DNA of 64,000 nucleotides, from positions 62,001 through 126,000 of the forward strand of contig NZ_JAAIKO010000014.1 in assembly GCF_016107395.1 (NCBI RefSeq), given 5' to 3'. This stretch comes from Streptomyces fildesensis (GTDB taxonomy: Bacteria; Actinomycetota; Actinomycetes; Streptomycetales; Streptomycetaceae). Shown in pieces: positions 1 through 7,463 of the stretch. The notes beneath the pieces were generated by a model, which saw only the letters and a list, made by a program, of their open reading frames with translations, was not told where the DNA came from and made no database searches. How positions within the stretch are numbered: position 1 is the stretch's first letter; each line of letters opens with the position of its first letter. Position numbers and translations under genes: made by a program.

Positions 1-1
1 C

Positions 2-946
2 GTCAAGGCCGACGACATCAACGCGGCACCCGTCAAGCAGGCGATCGAGGACTTCCGCGCCAAGGCCGTCTCGAAGGGCGCCAGCAAGGGCCCGGTCACC
101 GTGGTCGTCCACGCCAAGGAGAACATCGCGCAGATCGACGTCCCGCTGGCGGGTGGCACGGACAAGACCAAGGCCGAGGCCGGACTGGTCCAACTGCGGG
201 ACGAGATACGGCCCGACACGCTCGGCAAGGTCCCGGGGCTCGAAGCGCCCATCACCGGTCAGACGGCCGGCTCGATGGACTTCACCAACAAGATCACGAG
301 CAGCGTCCCGCCGGTCTTCGCCTTCGTGATCGTCTTCGCCTTCCTCCTGATGCTGCTGTCCTTCCGCTCCCTCACCATCGCCGCCACCTCCATCGTCCTC
401 AACCTGCTGTCGGTGGGCGCGGCCTACGGTGTCCTCGCCGCCGTCTTCCAGCACGGCTGGGGCGCGGGGCTGGTGGGTGCCACGGGAACCGGCGCGGTCG
501 TCGCCTGGCTGCCGCTCTTCCTCTTCGTGATCCTGTTCGGGCTGAGCATGGACTACCACGTCTTCGTGGTCTCCCGGATCCGCGAGGCCAAGATGCGCGG
601 CCTCAGCACCCAGAGCGCCATCCAGCACGGCATCACCACCACGGCGGGCGTCGTCACCAGCGCGGCGGTCATCATGGTCGCGGTGTTCGCCATCTTCGGA
701 ACGCTCTCCATGCAGAGCATGAAGCAGATGGGCGTCGGCCTGGCGGTGGCCGTCCTCATCGACGCGACCGTCATCCGCGGGGTCCTGCTCCCCGCCGTCA
801 TGGCCCTGCTCGGCGAGCGCAACTGGTACCTGCCCAAGTGGCTCGGCTGGCTCCCGGACATGACCCACGACGAGGCCGTGCTGGCCCCGCCGGTGCCCGC
901 CCCGGCCGGCCGCCCGGCCGAGGAGTACGACGCGGCCCGCGTCTGA
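2..946 (+). CDS. MMPL/RND-family transporter, C-terminal part (5' end outside window)
   Basis: The reading frame is open from the left edge, so the N-terminal part is missing. The visible 314 residues hold the second extracytoplasmic segment followed by a block of hydrophobic helices (around FAFVIVFAFLLMLLSFRSL and LPLFLFVILFGLSMDYHVF). The GLSMDYHVF-VSRIREA signature is the usual MMPL/RND helix-4 region with its conserved Asp-Tyr. MMPL proteins are large membrane exporters of lipids or hydrophobic compounds driven by proton motive force; the substrate here cannot be told. A strong hairpin follows the stop codon. Confidence 0.93.
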   Translation, partial: VKADDINAAPVKQAIEDFRAKAVSKGASKGPVTVVVHAKENIAQIDVPLAGGTDKTKAEAGLVQLRDEIRPDTLGKVPGLEAPITGQTAGSMDFTNKITSSVPPVFAFVIVFAFLLMLLSFRSLTIAATSIVLNLLSVGAAYGVLAAVFQHGWGAGLVGATGTGAVVAWLPLFLFVILFGLSMDYHVFVVSRIREAKMRGLSTQSAIQHGITTTAGVVTSAAVIMVAVFAIFGTLSMQSMKQMGVGLAVAVLIDATVIRGVLLPAVMALLGERNWYLPKWLGWLPDMTHDEAVLAPPVPAPAGRPAEEYDAARV

Positions 947-962
947 CCTTCTCCCGCTCACT

Positions 963-998
963 GCCGGCCCGGTCTCTCACGGGGGAGACCGGGCCGGC
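963..998. terminator. Perfect 14-bp hairpin after the MMPL gene
   Basis: Arms 963-976 and 985-998 are perfectly complementary with an 8-nt loop. It lies 16 bp past the MMPL stop and 58 bp from the 3' end of the facing CGNR gene. There is no clear T-run, as is usual for Streptomyces, and it probably serves both converging genes. Confidence 0.75.
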
Positions 999-1055
999 CC
1001 ATGTCCTCTTCCGCACAGCGCCCAGGGGCGCCGCACCCCTGCCACCGCCGGTCCC

Positions 1056-1451
1056 TCAGCCGACCGCGCCGGCGTGCTTGGCCGCGTACCGCCGCGCCTT
1101 GGTGCGGTTGCCGCAGACCCGCAGGGAGCACCAGCGGCGGCTGCGGTTCTTGGAGACGTCCCGGAAGACCCAGGCGCAGGCGTGCTCGGCGCAGCGCTTG
1201 AGGCGGGCGGCCTCGCCGGTGATGACCAGTTCGGTCCAGGCGACGGCGATCAGAGCCAGCGCGTTTCTGGCGGGCGGCAGTTCCGGCGCCGGGAGCAGGG
1301 CGGCGGAGGTGCCGCGCCGGACGGTGCTCAGCAGCGGGAGTTCGCGCAGCGCCTCGTCCGCGGCGAGGATCAGGGCCGGGAGGACGAGGAACCACACGCC
1401 CCGGTCATGACGCCGCGGGCGGGTCCTGGGTGGCGCGGTGGCCAGGGTCAC
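1056..1451 (-). CDS. CGNR zinc-finger protein, N-terminal half missing
   Basis: The C-terminal 60 residues carry the CGNR zinc-finger pattern: Cys in RLKRCAEHAC, then the SKNRSRRWCS and CGNR motifs. This is the hallmark of actinobacterial ABATE/CGNR proteins, putative stress-related DNA-binding regulators. The GTG at 1451 has an AAGGAG ribosome site 10 nt upstream and gives 131 residues. Family members are usually about 180-200 residues with an N-terminal ABATE domain. Here only a short hydrophobic segment and an Arg/Pro-rich stretch precede the finger, so the gene may be degraded or may use another start. DNA binding is inferred from the family. Confidence 0.65.
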   Translation of the reverse strand: MTLATAPPRTRPRRHDRGVWFLVLPALILAADEALRELPLLSTVRRGTSAALLPAPELPPARNALALIAVAWTELVITGEAARLKRCAEHACAWVFRDVSKNRSRRWCSLRVCGNRTKARRYAAKHAGAVG

Positions 1452-1598
1452 GGCAGGCGGGCTCCTTCGCGCGGCTCCGTCGGACGGTCCGCCCGGCCGG
1501 CGTGGAGCCGGCCCCGGCGGGCCCCCGTCATGGTCCGGACCCCCGGGCGGCCCGTCAAGACCATGTGACGGCACGTCGGCTCCGGGCCGGCGGCGCGG

Positions 1599-1620
1599 GC
1601 ACCTGCCCGCGGGCAGGTGC
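1599..1620. promoter_or_regulatory. 22-bp perfect palindrome between CGNR and APH genes
   Basis: Each 11-bp half (GCACCTGCCCG) is followed directly by its complement. It sits 45 bp before the start of the phosphotransferase gene, in the divergent promoter region. It could be an operator or a hairpin in the 5' leader. Confidence 0.45.
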
Positions 1621-1665
1621 GAGACTGTCGGTGATCATTCGAACGGGGAACGGCGGAGGGCAGTC

Positions 1666-2625
1666 GTGGGGCAATCGGGCACGGCGTTCACGGAGGAACG
1701 GGCACGGGCCGTCCTGGCGGCAGCGGCGAGGCCCGCGGCGGCTTCCGCTGCGGCCACCACTACGGCCTCCGCTACGGATCCGGCGGGCTCCGGGGCGCCG
1801 GACGCCGCCGGGGTTCGGCTGCTGGCGCTGGGCGAGAACGCGGTGTTCGCGGTGGGCGACGGTCTCGTCGTCAAGATCGGCCGCAGCGCCGAACTGCTCG
1901 AGCGCGCCGAGCGCGAGGTGCGGATCGCCGGCTGGCTGGCGGAGCACGACGTGCCGGCGGTCCGGGCGGCCACGCCGCAGGCCCGGCTGGTCGATGGCCA
2001 TCCCGTCACGTACTGGGTGCGGCTGCCCGAGCCGGTACGCCCCGCAGGACCCGCCGACCTCGCCGGACTGCTGCGGCTGGTGCACGCGCTGCCGGAACCG
2101 TCGGGGCCGTCCGCTCCGGTGCTGCCGCCGCGCGATCTGCTGGGCGGGGTGGAACGCTGGCTGCGGCTCGCGGGCGACGCCATCGATCCGGCGGACGCCG
2201 CGTACCTGCGCGACCGGCGGGACGGATTCGCCGCGGCCGCCGCCGCGCTGACGCCCCGGCTGCCGCGCGGCCCGGTGCACGGCGACGCGCTGCCGCGCAA
2301 CGTCCAGGTCGGCCCCGACGGGCCGGTGCTGGTGGACCTGGAGACGTTCTCCACCGATCTGCGCGAACACGATCTGGTGGTGATGGCGCTCAGCCGGGAC
2401 CGCTACGGTCTCGACCCGGCCGCCTACGACACCTTCACGGCGGCCTACGGCTGGGACGTGCGCGAGTGGGACGGCTGCGCCGTGCTGCGCGGCGCGCGGG
2501 AGACCGCCAGCTGCGCCTGGGTCGCCCAGCACGCGCCCGCGAACCCCGCGGCTCTCGCCGAGTTCCGCCGCCGCGTCGCGTCGCTGCGCGACGGCGACCC
2601 AGAGGTCCGCTGGTACCCGTTCTGA
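1666..2625 (+). CDS. Aminoglycoside phosphotransferase-family kinase (APH fold)
   Basis: The start is GTG 1666 with GGAGGG at 1655-1660, giving 319 residues. The kinase pattern is present in order: a glycine-poor N-lobe loop GENAVFAVGDG with Lys in VVKIGR, the catalytic loop PVHGDALPRNV (His-Gly-Asp...Asn), and the metal-binding Asp in VLVDLETF, followed by DLREHDL. Proteins of this fold phosphorylate aminoglycosides, choline or other small hydroxylated molecules. Nothing here fixes the substrate, and most chromosomal Streptomyces members are not resistance genes. An Ala-rich N-terminal stretch of about 40 residues precedes the kinase domain. Confidence 0.88.
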   Translation: MGQSGTAFTEERARAVLAAAARPAAASAAATTTASATDPAGSGAPDAAGVRLLALGENAVFAVGDGLVVKIGRSAELLERAEREVRIAGWLAEHDVPAVRAATPQARLVDGHPVTYWVRLPEPVRPAGPADLAGLLRLVHALPEPSGPSAPVLPPRDLLGGVERWLRLAGDAIDPADAAYLRDRRDGFAAAAAALTPRLPRGPVHGDALPRNVQVGPDGPVLVDLETFSTDLREHDLVVMALSRDRYGLDPAAYDTFTAAYGWDVREWDGCAVLRGARETASCAWVAQHAPANPAALAEFRRRVASLRDGDPEVRWYPF

Positions 2626-2850
2626 CGCACGGGCCCTTCGGACCGCAACCTTGACGACAGCCCCGGCCGGTCCACGCGCTCCGGCACGCCGACCCCGTCC
2701 GACCGCCCGGCCCGAAGCCCGAGCCCCGGACCGCGCAGCTCCCGCGGGTCAGCTCCCACCCTCGAAGTCCGCGCGGCGCGCGCGGGATGCCGGCGCGGCC
2801 CGGTGCGCCGTCGGCGCCCCGACCCCGACGACCCCTCGGCGGCCGAGCGG

Positions 2851-3639
2851 TCAGCGCGACCCGCGGCCGCCCGGAACATCCGGTTCGTCCAGCAGCTGAA
2901 CGTCGGACGGGCGGGTGCGCTGCTGCGGCAGCAGCGCGTCCAGCCGCAGCGGCCAGGACGCGTCGACGACGGCCTCCGGGTCGCGGTCGCGGCGCAGCCA
3001 CTTCTGGTAGCCGGTGGCCCAGTCGGTGTACCAGCGGATCTGGGAGCGGTGCAGGTCCCAGAGGTCGGCGTCGCCCGCCTCCGCGTACCGCTCGCCCAGC
3101 GCGCGGGCGACCCGGACGGCGGCGAGTGCGTCGGCGCCCGCCTCGTGCGCGTCGTCCAGCACCACCCCGTACACCGCGCAGGCCGCCTCCAGATTGCGCT
3201 TGCCCTTGCGGTACTTGTCCAGCGCCCGGTCCATGACCAGCGGGTCCAGGACCGGTCCGACGGCCGGGCCGGGGGCGCCGCCGAGGCCCGGCAGCTCATG
3301 GCGGCGCAGCTCGGCGGCGAGCAGGCTCAGGTCGAAGGGGGCGTTGTAGACGACGACCGGTACACCGTCCGCCCAGTACTCGCGCAGCGCGCGGGCTATC
3401 TCGGCGACGGCCTCCCGGGCAGGACGGCCCTCAGCCACGGCCCGCTCGGTCGTGATGCCGTGGATCGCGGTCGCGCCCTCGGGAATGGCCACGCCGGGAT
3501 CGACGAGCCACTCCCGGTGCCGTATCGGCTCACCGCCCTTGACCTCGGTGACCGCGGCCGTGACGATCCGCGCCTCGTGCGGATCCGTCCCCGTCGTCTC
3601 CAGGTCGAAGCCGACCAGCAGCTCCCGATGCCATGCCAT
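2851..3639 (-). CDS. DEDDh 3'-5' exonuclease (DNA polymerase III epsilon-like)
   Basis: The motifs are clear: ExoI GFDLETTGTDP (Asp, Glu), ExoII YNAPFDLSLL (Asp), and ExoIII with His-x4-Asp in HEAGADALAAV, making it DEDDh type. AIHGIT also fits the epsilon family. The start ATG 3639 is preceded by GGGAGG seven nt upstream; an in-frame ATG 15 nt further out lacks this. The product is 262 residues. It is likely a stand-alone proofreading or repair exonuclease, distinct from the replicative polymerase subunit. The C-terminal 80 residues, after the exonuclease core, are not recognisable. Confidence 0.93.
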   Translation of the reverse strand: MAWHRELLVGFDLETTGTDPHEARIVTAAVTEVKGGEPIRHREWLVDPGVAIPEGATAIHGITTERAVAEGRPAREAVAEIARALREYWADGVPVVVYNAPFDLSLLAAELRRHELPGLGGAPGPAVGPVLDPLVMDRALDKYRKGKRNLEAACAVYGVVLDDAHEAGADALAAVRVARALGERYAEAGDADLWDLHRSQIRWYTDWATGYQKWLRRDRDPEAVVDASWPLRLDALLPQQRTRPSDVQLLDEPDVPGGRGSR

Positions 3640-3700
3640 GCGCCTACCTCCCACTGGTCCCCCGTGTGCTCTGCCATCCTCTCGTGCACCACTGACAGTG

Positions 3701-3760
3701 GGTCCCCCGGGTGTCAGGAGACCGCCCCGGGTGTCACGACACCGCCCCGGGTGTCACGAC
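3701..3760. repeat. 20-bp tandem repeat, three copies, each with an inner palindrome
   Basis: The units at 3721-3740 and 3741-3760 are identical; 3701-3720 is a slightly diverged third copy. Each perfect unit contains GGTGTC-AC-GACACC, an inverted repeat able to form a small hairpin or a protein site. The array lies between the stop of the HEPN gene and the start of the exonuclease gene, both on the minus strand. Confidence 0.85.
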
Positions 3761-3765
3761 ACCGG

Positions 3766-5040
3766 TCAGGACACCGGCCGGGAGTCGGCCCAGACTCCTT
3801 CGAACTCCTCGCGGTAGACGTCGAAGAGTCCGCTGTGCTCACCGCGCCGGTCGTCCTTGACGACATGGCGCGAGGGACCGCGCAGCACCATCACCGGGAC
3901 CTCCATCCCGCGGGCCTTGCGCAGATAGGACTGGACGACCGCGAGTCCGTCGGCGCTGTCGCCGTCGACGAGGTACGCGGTGAAGCGCGGGGTCTCGTCG
4001 AAGACCCGGATCTCGAAGGCCGCGGGATCGCGCAGCCGGGCCCGGACCCGGCGCATGTGCATGATGTTCATCTCGACGGAGCGGCTCAGCTCGCCGCGCC
4101 CGAGCCCGAGCTCGCGCTCCCGGCGGCGGACCGCGCTGCTGGCGGGGTTGAGGAAGAGCAGCCGGATACGGCAGCCGGACTCCGCGAGCCGCATCAGCCG
4201 GCGGCCGGAGTAGTTCTGCACGAGGAGGTTCAGGCCGATGCCTATCGCGTCCAGCCGGTGCGCCGAGCCGAAGAGGTCCTCGGCGGGCAGCTGGCGCTGG
4301 AGCCGGACCCGGTCGGAGTAGACACCGACGACATCGGCGTAGCGGTCGGCGACCAGTTCCTCGACGACGTCGACGGGGAGCCGGTCGGCGGCGGCGTAGC
4401 CGGAGCCGGAACCGAGGATGTCCAGCAGCCGGGCGGCGGCCCGTTCGGCCTGCGCGAGGACGGTGCGGGACAGCGCGCGGTTGCGGGAGACGACATGCCG
4501 GGCGACCTCGAGCTCGTCGAGCGCGAGTTCGAGATCGCGGCGCTCGTCGAAGTACGGCTCGAAGCACGGCCAGTGCTGAACGACGAGTTCCCGCAGCTGC
4601 GGGAGTGTCAGGAAGCTGAGGATGTTGTCGTCGGCGGGGTCGAGCAGGAAGCCCTTGCGGCGGCTGACCTCACGGACGGCGGCAGCGCGCTGCACCCATT
4701 CGTGTCCGGCCGGGCCCGCGGCGGCGACCACCCACTCCTCGCCGTGCACGGGCTCGTAGATCGGGCGCAGCACGGCGTTCACGACGGCGCGCAGGCGCTG
4801 CTCGACGAGGTTGAGCCAGACGTATGCCCGCCCGGCGCGGCTGGCACGGGTGCGCACCTCCGCCCAGGCGTCGGCGCCCCAGTCCAGTTCCGCTCCTATC
4901 TCCAACGGCTGCGCGAGCGTCACCGCGCCGGGCGCACCGTCGGCAGTGGCGCCGCTCTGGTCTCCCTGATCTCCGCCACTGGGGAGCACAAGGCCTCCCG
5001 ACGTCACCACGCCACCGCCTCCCTCCCCGTCCACGATCAA
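3766..5040 (-). CDS. SAV2148-family HEPN domain protein
   Basis: The 424-residue protein matches my memory of the Streptomyces SAV2148-type HEPN family, found next to glgX. It is soluble, with no signal peptide or membrane span. An acidic, Gly-rich 45-residue N-terminus is followed by a helical core (around EQRLRAVVNAVLRP, then the long helices DLELALDELEVARHVVSRNRALS). The C-terminal half has an alpha/beta look (CRIRLLFLNPASSAVRRRE). HEPN proteins are often RNases or nucleotide-binding toxins, but I cannot place a firm R-x4-6-H motif, so activity is unproven. It is divergent from glgX. Confidence 0.75.
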   Translation of the reverse strand: MIVDGEGGGGVVTSGGLVLPSGGDQGDQSGATADGAPGAVTLAQPLEIGAELDWGADAWAEVRTRASRAGRAYVWLNLVEQRLRAVVNAVLRPIYEPVHGEEWVVAAAGPAGHEWVQRAAAVREVSRRKGFLLDPADDNILSFLTLPQLRELVVQHWPCFEPYFDERRDLELALDELEVARHVVSRNRALSRTVLAQAERAAARLLDILGSGSGYAAADRLPVDVVEELVADRYADVVGVYSDRVRLQRQLPAEDLFGSAHRLDAIGIGLNLLVQNYSGRRLMRLAESGCRIRLLFLNPASSAVRRRERELGLGRGELSRSVEMNIMHMRRVRARLRDPAAFEIRVFDETPRFTAYLVDGDSADGLAVVQSYLRKARGMEVPVMVLRGPSRHVVKDDRRGEHSGLFDVYREEFEGVWADSRPVS

Positions 5041-5166
5041 GGAAGGCTACTGCCCACCGGGTGGCACCGCAGCCCTATCGACCCTACTTGACTACAACCG
5101 CACCGCGTCATCACCCTTACGGTTGCTGGCCGTTGGGACACCGGGTGACGTACGGAACCCTTTCCG

Positions 5167-5185
5167 GCGAAGATCCGATCTTCGC
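5167..5185. promoter_or_regulatory. Inverted repeat upstream of glgX (GCGAAGATC-c-GATCTTCGC)
   Basis: Two perfect 9-nt arms (5167-5175 and 5177-5185) are separated by one base. The half-site GCGAAGAT occurs again at 5213-5220, 46 bp after the first. The site lies in the 251-bp divergent region between the HEPN gene and glgX, about 107 bp before the glgX start. It looks like a dimeric regulator's operator; the regulator is unknown. Confidence 0.5.
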
Positions 5186-5291
5186 AAATGGCACTTTTGC
5201 TCCCACATCTACGCGAAGATACAGCGTTGACAACGATGTGACCGGGCGAGCGGCCTACCGTCATCCGGTCCCGGAGTGGAAGAGTCGCGAC

Positions 5292-7412
5292 ATGCAAGTC
5301 TGGCCGGGTACGGCATATCCCCTCGGCGCCACGTACGACGGCGCGGGCACCAATTTCGCCCTCTTCTCCGAAGTAGCCGAGCGCATCGAACTGTGCCTGC
5401 TGCACGACGACGGCTCCGAGACGGCCGTGGAGCTGCGGGAGGCCGACGCCTTCGTGCGGCACGCCTATCTGCCGGGCGTGATGCCGGGCCAGCGGTACGG
5501 ATTCCGGGTGCACGGCCCGTACGAGCCGGCCAAGGGCAACCGCTGCAACTCGTCGAAGCTGCTCATGGACCCCTATGCGAAGGCCGTGAGCGGGTCGATC
5601 GACTGGGACGAGGCGGTGTACGGCTACCAGTTCGGCCAGCCGGAGACCCGCAACGACCAGGACTCGGCACCGCACACCATGACCTCGGTCGTGGTGAACC
5701 CGTACTTCGACTGGTCCGACGACCGGCCGCCGCGGATCGACTACCACCGCATGGTGATCTACGAGGCCCACGTCAAGGGCCTGACGATGCTTCACCCCGA
5801 TCTGCCCGAGGAGATCCGCGGCACCTACGCGGCCCTCGCACACCCGGCGGTCATCGGCCACCTGGTGGAACTCGGCGTCACCACGCTGGAGCTGATGCCG
5901 GTCCATCAGTTCGTGCTGGACCACCGGCTGGCGGACGCGGGGCTGAACAACTACTGGGGTTACAACACCATCGGTTTCTTCGCCCCGCACAACACGTACT
6001 CCTCGCTGGGCGACCGGGGCCAGCAGGTCCTGGAGTTCAAGACGGCGGTGCGGGCGCTGCACGCCGCCGGCATCGAGGTGATCCTCGACGTGGTCTACAA
6101 CCACACCGCAGAGGGCAGCCATCTGGGGCCGACGCTGTCCTTCCGGGGGCTCGACAACGCGTCGTACTACCGGCTGGGCGACGACAAGCGCTATTACATG
6201 GACACCACCGGCACCGGCAACTCGCTGCTGATGCGCAGTCCGCACGTACTGCAGATGATCATGGACTCGCTGCGTTACTGGGTCACCGAGATGCACGTGG
6301 ACGGATTCCGCTTCGACCTCGCGGCGACGCTGGCCCGGCAGTTCCACGAGGTGGACCGGCTGTCGTCCTTCTTCGACCTGGTGCAGCAGGACCCGGTGGT
6401 CAGCCAGGTCAAGCTGATCGCCGAGCCGTGGGACGTCGGCGAGGGCGGCTACCAGGTCGGCAACTTCCCGCCGCTGTGGGCCGAGTGGAACGGCAAGTTC
6501 CGCGACACCGTCCGGGATCTGTGGCGGGGCGAGAACGCCACCCTCGCGGAGTTCGCCTCCCGGCTGACCGGCTCCTCGGACCTCTACCAGGACGACGGCC
6601 GCCGCCCGCTGGCCTCCATCAACTTCGTGACCTGCCACGACGGCTTCACCCTCAACGACCTGGTCTCGTACAACGACAAGCACAACGAGGCCAACGGCGA
6701 GGACAACCGCGACGGCGAGAGCCACAACCGCTCGTGGAACTGCGGCGAGGAGGGCGAGACCGAGGATCCGGGCATCCTGGCCCTGCGCGGCCGCCAGCTG
6801 CGGAACTTCATCGCCACCCTGATGCTCTCCCAGGGCGTGCCGATGCTCTCGCACGGCGACGAGTTCGGCAGGACCCAGCGCGGCAACAACAACGCGTACT
6901 GCCAGGACAACGAGCTGGCCTGGGTGCGCTGGCCGAAGGCGGGCGAGACGGGGGCGCAGCGGCTGCACGAGTTCATCCGCACCATGGTCTGGCTGCGCCG
7001 CGACCATCCGGTCTTCCGCCGCCGGCGCTTCTTCCACGGCCGTCCGGTGGAGGGCACCCACGACGAGCTCTCCGACATCGCCTGGTTCACCCCCGAGGGC
7101 GAGGAGATGGCCCAGCGGGACTGGCAGGCGGCGCACGCCAAGTCGCTGGTGGTGTTCCTCAACGGCAGCGCGATCTCCGAGCCGGGCGCGCGCGGCGAGC
7201 GGATCACGGACGACTCCTTCCTGCTGCTGTTCAACGCGCAGGCCGAGGAGCTGGAGTTCGTGGTTCCGGTCAACCACGGCAAGGAGTGGCAGCTGGTGGT
7301 GAACACCGGCCGGGCCGAAGGGGTGGAGCCGGGCAGCGGGCGGAAGGTCAAGGCCGGCGACCGGCTGCAGCTGACCGACCGGAGCCTGGTGGTGCTGCAA
7401 CGCCCGGCGTAA
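5292..7412 (+). CDS. glgX: Glycogen debranching enzyme GlgX/TreX (GH13)
   Basis: The 706-residue protein has an N-terminal CBM48-like module (from MQVWPGTAYPLGATYDG) and a GH13 isoamylase-type barrel. The catalytic Asp is about residue 342 in HVDGFRFDLA and the acid/base Glu about 378 in IAEPWD; CHDGFTLNDL follows. It hydrolyses alpha-1,6 branches of glycogen, feeding linear maltodextrins to TreY and TreZ. ATG 5292 fits the family's start. An in-frame GTG at 5238 would add 18 residues, and neither start has a strong ribosome site. treY begins 51 bp downstream on the same strand, so the two are probably co-transcribed. Confidence 0.96.
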   Translation: MQVWPGTAYPLGATYDGAGTNFALFSEVAERIELCLLHDDGSETAVELREADAFVRHAYLPGVMPGQRYGFRVHGPYEPAKGNRCNSSKLLMDPYAKAVSGSIDWDEAVYGYQFGQPETRNDQDSAPHTMTSVVVNPYFDWSDDRPPRIDYHRMVIYEAHVKGLTMLHPDLPEEIRGTYAALAHPAVIGHLVELGVTTLELMPVHQFVLDHRLADAGLNNYWGYNTIGFFAPHNTYSSLGDRGQQVLEFKTAVRALHAAGIEVILDVVYNHTAEGSHLGPTLSFRGLDNASYYRLGDDKRYYMDTTGTGNSLLMRSPHVLQMIMDSLRYWVTEMHVDGFRFDLAATLARQFHEVDRLSSFFDLVQQDPVVSQVKLIAEPWDVGEGGYQVGNFPPLWAEWNGKFRDTVRDLWRGENATLAEFASRLTGSSDLYQDDGRRPLASINFVTCHDGFTLNDLVSYNDKHNEANGEDNRDGESHNRSWNCGEEGETEDPGILALRGRQLRNFIATLMLSQGVPMLSHGDEFGRTQRGNNNAYCQDNELAWVRWPKAGETGAQRLHEFIRTMVWLRRDHPVFRRRRFFHGRPVEGTHDELSDIAWFTPEGEEMAQRDWQAAHAKSLVVFLNGSAISEPGARGERITDDSFLLLFNAQAEELEFVVPVNHGKEWQLVVNTGRAEGVEPGSGRKVKAGDRLQLTDRSLVVLQRPA

Positions 7413-7463
7413 TCGATGGACTGATGTGATCGTAGGACCGTGCGGCGGGGTACGCACTCCTGC

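Noticed and set aside
1666..2625. Aminoglycoside resistance gene
   Set aside because: The kinase motifs are present, but this fold is broad. No resistance subfamily feature or cluster context supports it, so only the fold was named.
2803..5091. A long plus-strand frame opposite the exonuclease and HEPN genes
   Set aside because: Antisense shadow: no ribosome site, composition unlike a protein, and both genes on the other strand have recognisable domains.
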